64,000 bases of DNA, taken from a virus. Shown here one piece after another: positions 12,594-20,580 of this stretch. The position numbers were made by a program, and so were the translations under genes. The stretch is taken from IMG/VR virus record IMGVR_UViG_3300027741_002766, positions 1 through 64,000 of that record. One strand, written 5' to 3'. The notes under the pieces were generated by a model, which saw nothing but the letters and a program-made list of their open reading frames with translations, did no database searches and was not told the origin of the DNA. Position 1 is the first letter of the stretch. The number at the start of each line of letters is the position of its first letter.

Positions 12594-12607
12594 TACTCGA
12601 GTATTAC
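12590..12607 (+). promoter_or_regulatory. perfect 18-bp palindrome, probable operator
   Basis: GTAATACTC/GAGTATTAC is a perfect inverted repeat ending 9 bp before the -35 box of the promoter at 12617. It is the third member of the repeat family found at 10216-10261. A dimeric regulator is the natural reading. Confidence 0.6.
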
Positions 12608-12616
12608 ATTTTGCGT

Positions 12617-12645
12617 TTGACCACAAATTCATGACATGTTATAAT
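12617..12645 (+). promoter_or_regulatory. promoter of the metallopeptidase/VWA gene
   Basis: TTGACC (12617-12622), 17 bp, TATAAT (12640-12645), just downstream of the 18-bp palindrome. Confidence 0.78.
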
Positions 12646-12671
12646 ACATACATAGACAACAAAGGAAACAC

Positions 12672-13946
12672 ATGACCACAACCACAGTATCAAAAGAAGA
12701 CGCCAAAAAGTTCGCCAATCTTATTGGTCCAACTGATCCCAAACTGGATCGCGAAGTGCGTGAGATCTTGATCACCGCCCGTGTGGGCCTGCTGTTAAAG
12801 GCTTCATTCTTTGGCAACCTTGCTACTCGTTTGAAACTGGTCAATGCCGACGAGTGGTGTGCCACTGCCGCAACAGATGGCAGAAACTTCTACTACAATA
12901 CCCGCTTTATCAAGATGCTCAAGCCCAAAGAAGTTGAGTTCTTGTTTGGTCATGAGGTCCTGCATTGTGTTTATGATCACTTTGGTCGCCGTGGTGATCG
13001 TAATCCACAGTTGTGGAACATTGCTGATGACTTCTGCGTGAACGCAGACTTGAAGAAGCACCATGTGGGCGAGTTTATCACTTCAGTGCCTTGCTTATAC
13101 GATCACAAGTATGATGGCATGAGTGCCGAAGAAGTGTATGATATCTTGTATGAAAAGGCCGACAAGATTGACATCAATGACTTGCTGAACCGCATGATCG
13201 ACGACCACATGGATGGCGATGATGAGCAAGATGGCGGTGGTGGAGGAGATGGTGATCAAGAAGGTAAAGGCCGTCCACGTTTGACACAAGAAGAGCGTCA
13301 GCAGATCAAGGACGAGATCAAAGAAGCCATGCTGGCGGCTGCCAGTGCAAGTGATGCAGGTAACATTCCAGCAGGTGTCAAACGTCTTATCCAAGAGTTG
13401 ACCGAACCCAAGATGAACTGGCGTGAATTGTTGCGTATGCAATTGGAGTCAACAATCAAGAGTGACTTTACTTGGATGCGAGCAAGCCGCAAGGGCTGGC
13501 ACATGGATGCTGTGATGCCTGGCATGAAGGTGGACCCAATGATTGATATTGCTATTGCAATTGACGCAAGTGGTTCAATTGACGAACGCATGCTCAAGGA
13601 CTTCCTGGGCGAAGTGCAAGGCATCATGGATTCGTTCCCAGCCTACCGAATCCACATTATCACTTTTGATACGGATGCATACAATCCTGCACAATACGAC
13701 TCAGACAACTTGGATGACATCTGTGACTACGAAGTGTCAGGTGGTGGCGGTACCGACTTTGATTGCATCTTCAAGTACTTGAAGGACCATGAAATTGAAC
13801 CCAAGCGACTGGTGGTGTTCACAGACGGCTACCCGTTTGGTTCCTGGGGTGATGAGAATTATGCAGATACAGTTTGGATCTTGCATGGCACCACAACTAT
13901 TGTGCCACCCTGGGGTCAGTTTGCTTACTACGACGAGGCCGAGTAA
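12672..13946 (+). CDS. metallopeptidase-like protein with C-terminal VWA domain
   Basis: 424 residues. The N-terminal half has FGHEVLHCVYDH (HExxH at 94-98 with a further His), as in DUF2201-type putative metallopeptidases. A low-complexity Gly/Asp linker (about 177-195) follows, and the C-terminal half starts at IDIAIAIDASGSID, a MIDAS motif (DxSGS) of von Willebrand A-like domains; GGGGTDF fits the third MIDAS element. With the MoxR ATPase at 10876 it forms a MoxR-VWA type pair. Likely cytoplasmic. Its role in phage growth is unknown. Confidence 0.88.
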   Translation: MTTTTVSKEDAKKFANLIGPTDPKLDREVREILITARVGLLLKASFFGNLATRLKLVNADEWCATAATDGRNFYYNTRFIKMLKPKEVEFLFGHEVLHCVYDHFGRRGDRNPQLWNIADDFCVNADLKKHHVGEFITSVPCLYDHKYDGMSAEEVYDILYEKADKIDINDLLNRMIDDHMDGDDEQDGGGGGDGDQEGKGRPRLTQEERQQIKDEIKEAMLAAASASDAGNIPAGVKRLIQELTEPKMNWRELLRMQLESTIKSDFTWMRASRKGWHMDAVMPGMKVDPMIDIAIAIDASGSIDERMLKDFLGEVQGIMDSFPAYRIHIITFDTDAYNPAQYDSDNLDDICDYEVSGGGGTDFDCIFKYLKDHEIEPKRLVVFTDGYPFGSWGDENYADTVWILHGTTTIVPPWGQFAYYDEAE

Positions 13947-14059
13947 TGAACAAAAAATTTGAACAAATTGTGGACAATGCAGGATTGTATTCTGTCGTAA
14001 TGCTATATGTCAGTGTGATAGCATTTGCTGTGGGTTTTGTTACGGCGTATTTTTTATGA
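13946..14059 (+). CDS. 37-residue single-span membrane peptide
   Basis: ATG 13946 overlaps the preceding stop by one base (TAATG). A polar start (MNKKFEQIVDNAG) is followed by one hydrophobic helix (SVVMLYVSVIAFAVGFVTAYFL). Its end overlaps the next ATG by four bases. Size and coupling suggest a real small membrane protein; the role is unknown. Confidence 0.55.
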   Translation: MNKKFEQIVDNAGLYSVVMLYVSVIAFAVGFVTAYFL

Positions 14060-14271
14060 ACGAACACATAGAAAAATTTGCACGTGAGTGTGGTGCGTGG
14101 AATCAAGTGTACGGTGACAGGATGTTCATGATCGACGAGCACTTTGATATTGAAAAGTTCGCCGAGTTGATTGTGCGGGAATGTGCCGCAGAAGCCGATC
14201 GGCAAACTATCTACTGTAGAGGTATTCCCTGGGGTCGATGGATCAAACAACATTTTGGGTTTCAAACTTAG
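14056..14271 (+). CDS. small conserved phage protein
   Basis: 71 residues (MNEHIEKFARECGAWNQ...), with an FAELIVRECAAEAD helix familiar from many small phage hypothetical proteins, where this ends a short tail-like repeat. Start overlaps the membrane peptide (ATGA). An intrinsic terminator follows. Function unknown. Confidence 0.65.
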   Translation: MNEHIEKFARECGAWNQVYGDRMFMIDEHFDIEKFAELIVRECAAEADRQTIYCRGIPWGRWIKQHFGFQT

Positions 14272-14288
14272 GAGTGCCAATTTTGCCG

Positions 14289-14322
14289 AAATCCCCAAGA
14301 AAATACAACCTTGGGGATTTTC
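14289..14322 (+). terminator. intrinsic terminator
   Basis: AAATCCCCAAG (14289-14299) pairs perfectly with CTTGGGGATTT (14310-14320), then TCTC. It ends the metallopeptidase-VWA operon. Confidence 0.75.
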
Positions 14323-14338
14323 TCACGTAAATATCTAC

Positions 14339-14581
14339 ATGGACGACACAACTGAATCAACACAATTCACTATTGCTGATCTTGCTGGAATACGCAACAT
14401 CATCGACCTGGCTTGCCAGCGTGGCGCTTTTCGTGGGGAAGAAATGAAGGATGTGGGGGTGACTTTTGAACGCCTGACTAACTTCATTGTACAGGCCCAA
14501 CAAGCCGCTGACGCACAAGCCCAGGCTCCAGACGCTGAACAAGAGCCTGCCGAGCCAGCCACACCAACTCAAGGAGAATAG
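14339..14581 (+). CDS. small protein with Ala/Gln-rich tail
   Basis: 80 residues from ATG 14339. A globular N-terminal part (QFTIADLAGIRNIIDLACQRGAF) is followed by a low-complexity Ala/Gln/Pro/Glu tail. No ribosome binding site, but CGTAAATAT (14326-14334), similar to T4 late promoters, ends four bases before the ATG. The pattern of helix plus low-complexity tail is common in small phage scaffold-like proteins, which is only a guess. Confidence 0.6.
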   Translation: MDDTTESTQFTIADLAGIRNIIDLACQRGAFRGEEMKDVGVTFERLTNFIVQAQQAADAQAQAPDAEQEPAEPATPTQGE

Positions 14582-14582
14582 C

Positions 14583-15317
14583 ATGGCATTTTTAAAACAC
14601 ATAGGCAAACATGGCGACCGTAAGGTTGTTATTATTTTTAGACAACTTCCTGGAGACGAGCACATGTGCTTGTGTATCTATCCAGACCTGTTGGCCACAC
14701 ACTGGCATGACAGCATTATGCGAGTGTTGGAAAGCCCTGTGGGTCAAGCCGCAGAAGAATTTGCTGATGCTCTACACCGCAACCTCCTGCCCGATGGTCG
14801 TACCATCCTGGGTGCCTTGCATGCTGAACGCATGATGAAGCGTGTGAACACAGAACAAGTGTTGATGACACCTACCATGAACAGCAATGTCAAACTCAGC
14901 GAACTCAACAACATCTTGAATGAGATGAAAAAGGGCGAAGACGCTGTGCGCAAGATGGCCGAGATTGACGGAGCCAGAGGTCTAGTTGATCCCAAACAAA
15001 AACGTGCCGCTGAAGCACAATACAAAGCCGAACAACAAAGCCCCAAAGCACCAGGTACCTATGCGGCACCACCGGATGGCGCCCTGGATGACAAATCATT
15101 GGCTGCCAACATGCTCACACAGGCAGTTAAAATGCACAACGAAGCCACTGGCATGATCAATGAAGCCGCTCGCATGCGCAAAGAAGCAGAAAAACTATTT
15201 CCTGGTGTGAAGATGATGGACCTTCCCCGGATGGCACCAATTCCCGCAGTAGAGACAGAAACACCTGCGCCTAAAAAGCGTGGACGTAAACCTGCTGTGG
15301 CTCATGCAACTCAGTGA
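14583..15317 (+). CDS. conserved phage protein, unknown function
   Basis: 244 residues, start ATG 14583 behind CAAGGAGAATAGC. An N-terminal domain (MAFLKHIGKHGDRKVVIIF) of about 110 residues is followed by long helical, Lys/Ala-rich segments and a basic C-terminus (KKRGRKP, AT-hook-like) that may contact DNA. The N-terminal part is familiar from T4-like phages, but I know no function. Its end overlaps the next gene by 14 bp. Confidence 0.7.
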   Translation: MAFLKHIGKHGDRKVVIIFRQLPGDEHMCLCIYPDLLATHWHDSIMRVLESPVGQAAEEFADALHRNLLPDGRTILGALHAERMMKRVNTEQVLMTPTMNSNVKLSELNNILNEMKKGEDAVRKMAEIDGARGLVDPKQKRAAEAQYKAEQQSPKAPGTYAAPPDGALDDKSLAANMLTQAVKMHNEATGMINEAARMRKEAEKLFPGVKMMDLPRMAPIPAVETETPAPKKRGRKPAVAHATQ

Positions 15318-15606
15318 TGAATTTCTTGCGCAGTGGGATCATATAATTTCCGGTGTAGACAAAACCGAAGTTCCGTTAGAGTGTATTAACAAGATTGTTA
15401 TTCGATTGCAAGGTGGTCGTCAAAAGACCATCAACCTTTCTCGACTCAAACGTGATGGTTTTGATCTAGAGGAAATTGAATCCTATCTCACCAGAAATCT
15501 GATTGAACTGGGTGATCTGGTACGAGACATAGACTTCTTGGTTGATGTTTCGGCTGTGGCCAAACTGGTTCAACCAGAAACCGATAAACTACTTAAAGAT
15601 CTATGA
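15304..15606 (+). CDS. conserved T4-like phage protein
   Basis: 100 residues from ATG 15304, overlapping the previous gene. The blocks VPLECINKIVIRLQGGRQKTI, LEEIESYLTRNL and QPETDKLLKDL match, from memory, a small protein conserved among marine T4-like phages. Predicted alpha-helical. Followed by thyX with an ATGA-type overlap. Confidence 0.72.
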   Translation: MQLSDEFLAQWDHIISGVDKTEVPLECINKIVIRLQGGRQKTINLSRLKRDGFDLEEIESYLTRNLIELGDLVRDIDFLVDVSAVAKLVQPETDKLLKDL

Positions 15607-16274
15607 ATGTCCGACTTGTCTCGTATTCACAACCAACTGCCGAGTTCGCTGATCTTGGCATATCAGACGCCCAAGAACTCATTGCCTATTGCGCTAGAGT
15701 CTCAAACCCTTCAAACCAACTCAACACCGAAACAAGTGAACGACTCATACGATACCTCGTCCAACACCAACACTGGAGCCCACTCGAAATGGTTTCAGTC
15801 TGCATGGAAATTACGACAACACGAGATATTGCACGGCAAATCCTTAGACACCGAAGTTTCAGTTTCCAAGAGTTCTCTCAACGATATGCTGACCCGACAA
15901 CGGATCTTGAGTTTGTTACCCGCAGTGGACGACTCCAAGACCCACAAAATCGACAGAACAGTATAGAGCATGCGGATCACTTGTTGGAAAACGAATGGTT
16001 CCGAGCACAACAACGAGTGATATATGCTGCCAGGCGTGAATATGACTGGGCAATTGCCAACGGCATTGCCAAGGAACAGGCTCGTGCTGTGCTACCAGAA
16101 GGCCTGATTCAAAGTCGATTGTACATGAATGGTACCTTGAGATCATGGATTCATTTTATCGAACTCAGGAGTGCCAACGGCACACAACTAGAGCATCAAG
16201 AAGTGGCTCGAGCCTGTGCTCAAGCCATTACTGCAATCTTTCCAATGACTCCGGATCTAGTTGCAAACTCTTGA
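15603..16274 (+). CDS. thyX: flavin-dependent thymidylate synthase ThyX
   Basis: 223 residues. It makes dTMP from dUMP using methylene-tetrahydrofolate, FAD and NADPH. The ThyX motif RHRxxSxxxxSxR is present as RHRSFSFQEFSQR starting at residue 82, and ARAVLPEGLIQSRLYMNGTL follows the substrate-binding region near the C-terminus. Length is typical of the family. It supports phage DNA synthesis and is coupled to the upstream gene. Confidence 0.96.
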   Translation: MNVRLVSYSQPTAEFADLGISDAQELIAYCARVSNPSNQLNTETSERLIRYLVQHQHWSPLEMVSVCMEITTTRDIARQILRHRSFSFQEFSQRYADPTTDLEFVTRSGRLQDPQNRQNSIEHADHLLENEWFRAQQRVIYAARREYDWAIANGIAKEQARAVLPEGLIQSRLYMNGTLRSWIHFIELRSANGTQLEHQEVARACAQAITAIFPMTPDLVANS

Positions 16275-16289
16275 TACACCTGCTATACT
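16261..16289 (+). promoter_or_regulatory. possible promoter giving a leaderless transcript
   Basis: TTGCAA (16261-16266), 17 bp, TATACT (16284-16289). The ATG of the next gene is at 16295, about where transcription should start. Confidence 0.45.
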
Positions 16290-16294
16290 AGTGT

Positions 16295-16627
16295 ATGGCC
16301 ATTGCTAACTATCAACCCACTCATTCTGATCTTTCTAGACCCCGAGAAGTCAAAGTCGTTGATGGTGTTGCCACTGCCTACAGTGATGTAGTGGTTCATC
16401 ACTTTCCCATGGGCGATGTAGAAGATCCAGATTTGTATGCGGCACAACCATTGTATGATTGGCAACAAAGCGAAGCCGGTGCCTGGGTTATGGCTCATTC
16501 TGTAGAGCCTCCTTTTTGGACCAGACAGGCAGACATACAATCATACGGATATCGCTACTATATTGTGGCCAGACTCAAAGAATCAGATCAAACTTATTTT
16601 AAACTAAGGTGGAGCAATATCAAGTGA
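16295..16627 (+). CDS. unknown protein
   Basis: 110 residues (MAIANYQPTHSDLSRPREVK...), aromatic-rich and likely soluble. It ends the + strand early region; the next gene converges from the other strand across a GTGAGT/ACTCAC hairpin (16624-16640). No recognised family. Confidence 0.6.
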   Translation: MAIANYQPTHSDLSRPREVKVVDGVATAYSDVVVHHFPMGDVEDPDLYAAQPLYDWQQSEAGAWVMAHSVEPPFWTRQADIQSYGYRYYIVARLKESDQTYFKLRWSNIK

Positions 16628-16654
16628 GTTTTTTACTCACAGGCAGCCCGTTCC

Positions 16655-18259
16655 TTATTGCACAGTGGTCAGCCCTCGTTTGATAAGTGCATAACTGGCC
16701 AGCCAGTCCCATTCGTAACTTTTTTTCAGGGCCGCAAAGTCTCCCCTGACTTGATCATAATATTCCATAGCGTCTTGCGCACCTTTTGAACTCCAATGTC
16801 CCACGCTGTGATCCACATCAAGCCAAACCTTTAATCTATATTCATTTTCTACGTCAGGCAAACTGGCTCGCAGTTTGAGTGCTTCTCGAAATGCTGTGCG
16901 CCAGGCAATCCAAGCGGAATCCAAGTACGTGGCCTCACCTGACAGCACAGGCACTACTTCGTGTGGTTGGTCCAGTGTAAAATCCAGGCCCAGACCTTGA
17001 TTTTGCAATACCAGTTGTTTGTTGTAGGCAATCATGCCTTGATGTCCATATTCCAAATCATTAATGGTATTTCGTGCATGAAAGATATAGTGCTTGGCCG
17101 CTTGCAAGCGATCAGGCTGCCACGTCCAATCAAAGTGTTGATCGACCTTGAGTTTGGCCCACACAGCAAAGTACCAAGCAGTGGTACTGGCCTTGGCTGC
17201 CGCATGTTGACTTGCCACACGACCTGTTATGCCTTGTACCCAATGTATCCTGTTGAGACTGGAGTTCATGTTGGCCATTGTTGCTGATTCCAACCATCTA
17301 AAGTTTGCATGTGCATCTTTTTCGCCATTTGAAATAAACACAATGTCCAGGGGTTGTTCTCGGAGCATACGATGTGTTTTGTCTATGTGCGGATAATCAT
17401 AGATCTGAGTCCTGATATAGTTCTTGCACTCTCTTGGCACTATGGCAGTGGCATGTCCTTGGCTCAGAGGTACCACAGTCTTGGTGGATTCTTGCCATAG
17501 ACTCACAGTGGGCACATGATTGCTCATGGGTACTGTTTGATAGAACTCAACCAAGGGAGTGTCAAATTCATGCCGCCACACTGCTGTCACCAGACTGTCA
17601 TCTGTGTATTGTATACAGGGCATGGGCAGTCTTGGCACTGATTGATCAACAAAGTTCAGTGTCTCAAACCATTCCAATATTTTTAGATTTTTGGTTTTGG
17701 CCAGAAAACTGGGCACATGTACATAGAACGTATCCCCAAACTTTTGTTCATTGCTGGCAAACACATGAAGCATGCTCTGTTGCCATTCGCTGGGGTGCCA
17801 GGTGAAATCAAAGTCAGCGTAATCACAAACATCGCTGGTGACCCAACAATATTCCCACTTGACTCGACTCAGTGCCCTACGCATGGTACCCAGATAATCA
17901 CTTACGTAACGCACATTAACATCACCTGAGTCCGCACTGGTAGGAGTGTGTTTGATATGCAAGCGTGGCACACCAAGTCGGCGTGGTACCACAGGGTGTG
18001 ATCTGTTTACATGCTCATATTTACGTGGCACCAGAGCAGTTCCACCGTTCTCCTGGTGCTGACTGGGCCACACATGCATTTGGTCGCTTTCCCAAGGCAC
18101 AGGTTCCCAAAGAAAATCAAACTCACTATAGTCCGATAAGTAATTTATCCACCAGAAATATCTAGTACGGCTTTGCTTCTGTGCCGCCTCAATTGAATCC
18201 ACTCCACGCTCATGCGGAAATAGATTGGGCTTGATACCTGTATAAAATACATCAAACAT
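16655..18259 (-). CDS. glycosyltransferase-like protein with three internal repeats
   Basis: 534 residues. A pattern of an aromatic-Trp strand, then FDF-x-W-x-P-x-x-W, then H-[VI]-[FW]-x-S and a later VP occurs at about residues 33-80 and 137-185, with a degenerate copy at about 360-410 (FDWTWQP). The C-terminal third (DIVFISNGEKDAHANFRWLE and later AWRTAFREALKL) resembles the protein at 39778-40704. The latter has a DGDN metal motif that is replaced here by VWAKLK, so this copy may be non-catalytic or binding only. It starts on a CATG shared with the divergent gene at 18258. Confidence 0.55.
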   Translation of the reverse strand: MFDVFYTGIKPNLFPHERGVDSIEAAQKQSRTRYFWWINYLSDYSEFDFLWEPVPWESDQMHVWPSQHQENGGTALVPRKYEHVNRSHPVVPRRLGVPRLHIKHTPTSADSGDVNVRYVSDYLGTMRRALSRVKWEYCWVTSDVCDYADFDFTWHPSEWQQSMLHVFASNEQKFGDTFYVHVPSFLAKTKNLKILEWFETLNFVDQSVPRLPMPCIQYTDDSLVTAVWRHEFDTPLVEFYQTVPMSNHVPTVSLWQESTKTVVPLSQGHATAIVPRECKNYIRTQIYDYPHIDKTHRMLREQPLDIVFISNGEKDAHANFRWLESATMANMNSSLNRIHWVQGITGRVASQHAAAKASTTAWYFAVWAKLKVDQHFDWTWQPDRLQAAKHYIFHARNTINDLEYGHQGMIAYNKQLVLQNQGLGLDFTLDQPHEVVPVLSGEATYLDSAWIAWRTAFREALKLRASLPDVENEYRLKVWLDVDHSVGHWSSKGAQDAMEYYDQVRGDFAALKKSYEWDWLASYALIKRGLTTVQ

Positions 18260-19415
18260 GATTAGAATAGACGAAATTTACGAAAATACATTTTTACCCT
18301 GGGTAAGAAAAAATTTATCAGCAACTTCAATTTCTTACTGTGACCCATTTGGACGAAGTGATCCTGACAGTATTGTGTGTAGACAGTCTGATGATAGCCA
18401 AAATAAACAAAATGTAATTTTTTTCTTTGATCAAGAACCTATACAACCCAGTGTGCATTTGCCAACTTTTTATACTTTCCATCTCAGTACCGATCCATCA
18501 ACAACACAGAAGAGATTTTTAGTTACCAGTGAGACCAACAGTGACAATGTAGATTATATATGCAAAGTGTATGGATTGCAACCTTTTTATTATTTTTTTC
18601 ATGGCTGGGCCGCACTAGACTGGTTTAGAGGATACAATCAAACCTTTTTGATCACATTACCCGAACAGCGAAATATCAAAAAAACTTTCTTTAGTCCAAA
18701 TAGAATCATTGGCGGAGAACGCAGTCATCGTGTGCTACAGTTGTACTTTTTCCAATTGTTTGATCTCATGCACAATCACATTAGTGCTCCGTTGACATGT
18801 CCTGTAGAAAATAAAACTATTATTGAATTGGCCAGATTTTATCAACACAAATATCCTGACAACTTCAATCCCAGGGGAACTTCATATGCAGGTGGCATAG
18901 TAGAAACTGTAGCCAAGATGGCATTGCCTAGAATGTTTCCTGGAGAAGACACACAACGCATGAGCAGTTGTTGGCTGGACCAATTTGATCTCTGTGCCGA
19001 GAGCATGATATATCATGTGAGCGAAACTGTGTTTTTTGGTCGCAGACAACATTTGACTGAAAAAACTTTCAAGCCCATTGCACTAGGCATGCCTTTTGTT
19101 TTGAGCGCACCAGCAGGCAGTTTGGCATATCTTCGACAGTACGGGTTTAAAACATTTGATTCCGTTTGGGATGAGTCATATGATGCTCAACCACATGATG
19201 AGAGACGAGTCACAGTATTGACCAGACTACTGGCAGATCTTGACAAAAAAACTCTGACTGAAAAAAATGATATTTTTCAAAAATGTATTCCCATAATTCA
19301 ACACAATTGGAATCATTTTTACAACGGAGGATTTGAAAAAATATTATGGGCAGAATTGACCTCAATGCTCGACAACCTCAAGGCAGCGGCGCAAGGTGAT
19401 TTATCTAGCAATTGA
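18258..19415 (+). CDS. TEK-family glycosyltransferase-like protein (copy 1)
   Basis: 385 residues. The conserved C-terminal block reads HLTEKTFKPIALGMPFVLSA, then GFKTFDSVWDESYD, and the protein ends in an HNW motif. The same block occurs in five other proteins of this window. The TEKxxKP helix followed by a GF-TFD turn resembles the donor-binding half of GT-B enzymes such as fucosyltransferase/exostosin-like families. This copy is on the + strand against the island direction, and its start overlaps the divergent gene's start (CATG). Confidence 0.65.
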   Translation: MIRIDEIYENTFLPWVRKNLSATSISYCDPFGRSDPDSIVCRQSDDSQNKQNVIFFFDQEPIQPSVHLPTFYTFHLSTDPSTTQKRFLVTSETNSDNVDYICKVYGLQPFYYFFHGWAALDWFRGYNQTFLITLPEQRNIKKTFFSPNRIIGGERSHRVLQLYFFQLFDLMHNHISAPLTCPVENKTIIELARFYQHKYPDNFNPRGTSYAGGIVETVAKMALPRMFPGEDTQRMSSCWLDQFDLCAESMIYHVSETVFFGRRQHLTEKTFKPIALGMPFVLSAPAGSLAYLRQYGFKTFDSVWDESYDAQPHDERRVTVLTRLLADLDKKTLTEKNDIFQKCIPIIQHNWNHFYNGGFEKILWAELTSMLDNLKAAAQGDLSSN

Positions 19416-20580
19416 TCACAGAGATCCAGAGACGGGCCGGGCCATGCCCAATGGGATTCCACTGGACCAACATCATCTAATTGAGCAAATGGATGGATAT
19501 AGACTGGACTATCCAAGGATCATTTATTACCTACATCAGTGTCACATACCTCAACAGATAGTGGCCACTGTGGATGCTCCTGCTGGTGCTTGGTATCCTG
19601 TGGTATTAGGATGGTTTGATTTTTCAGCGGACTATCTTGCCATGATCAGTGCAGAGGCACATGCTCGAATACAACAAAAACTCATGCGCCTGGTGTTCAC
19701 CTATCATGAAGGTGATAACCCTGCCCACATGAGAGCAAGAATCAATCAACTGTGTGCAGATCATGCCATAGATCCCGAACAGGTCTGGTTGATCAGTGGT
19801 AATACATCAGCAGATTCAGTACCAGGATGTGTATACTGGCCAGAACTGGAGTTTATGTACTGGCGTAGTGTGGATAGATCAGCAGGAGCCAAATATCACA
19901 ATCATCCAAGATCACGTGCGTTTACTGGCCTATGTAGAATAGACAAACTATGGCGCAAGGTATTCATGAGTGAACTATGGGCCAACAATCTACACCTGAA
20001 TGGTTACTTTAGTTATAATCAGTATCTGCTAGGAGGGGAAGACAACTATTTCAACTGTGCATTGCGAAATAGTTATCTTGCTCATAAACAACATCAAGTG
20101 AATCAGTTCATTGCCGCAGGACCTTTTTGTGTGGATCAACTGGATTCAGATGAGCACAACAACTATGCTGCCAACATGACTGAACTGTATGAAGATAGTT
20201 ATTTCAATATTGTGCTTGAGACCATGATTGATGTGGACAATTCAGGTGGACAATTTTTGACAGAAAAAACGTTCAAACCCATATTCAACAATCAGTTTTT
20301 TGTGGCAGTTAGTAGCCACAATCACATGGCACACCTACGTGAACTAGGGTATAGGTCTTTTGGTCGTGTGATAGATGAACACTATGACACAATAGATAAC
20401 AATCAAGAAAGATTTGAATCAGTGCTGGCTTTGACCAAGAGTTTGTGTGCTCGACCTCTAACAGAGTTGCATGAGATTTATCAACAGTTACAGCCCGAGA
20501 TTTCTCACAATCACCAGGTTTTTGTGGCAGGTATGCGACATAGACTACTATCAGTAGTTGATTGCGTTAATAGATCCTGA
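19396..20580 (+). CDS. TEK-family glycosyltransferase-like protein (copy 2)
   Basis: 394 residues from GTG 19396, overlapping copy 1 by 20 bp. The conserved block is FLTEKTFKPIFNNQFFVAVS, then LGYRSFGRVIDEHYDTIDNN, and a late SHNHQVF. The N-terminal half differs from copy 1, so donor machinery is shared while acceptor sites may vary. Its 3' end overlaps the convergent copy 3 by 70 bp. Confidence 0.65.
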   Translation: MIYLAIDHRDPETGRAMPNGIPLDQHHLIEQMDGYRLDYPRIIYYLHQCHIPQQIVATVDAPAGAWYPVVLGWFDFSADYLAMISAEAHARIQQKLMRLVFTYHEGDNPAHMRARINQLCADHAIDPEQVWLISGNTSADSVPGCVYWPELEFMYWRSVDRSAGAKYHNHPRSRAFTGLCRIDKLWRKVFMSELWANNLHLNGYFSYNQYLLGGEDNYFNCALRNSYLAHKQHQVNQFIAAGPFCVDQLDSDEHNNYAANMTELYEDSYFNIVLETMIDVDNSGGQFLTEKTFKPIFNNQFFVAVSSHNHMAHLRELGYRSFGRVIDEHYDTIDNNQERFESVLALTKSLCARPLTELHEIYQQLQPEISHNHQVFVAGMRHRLLSVVDCVNRS

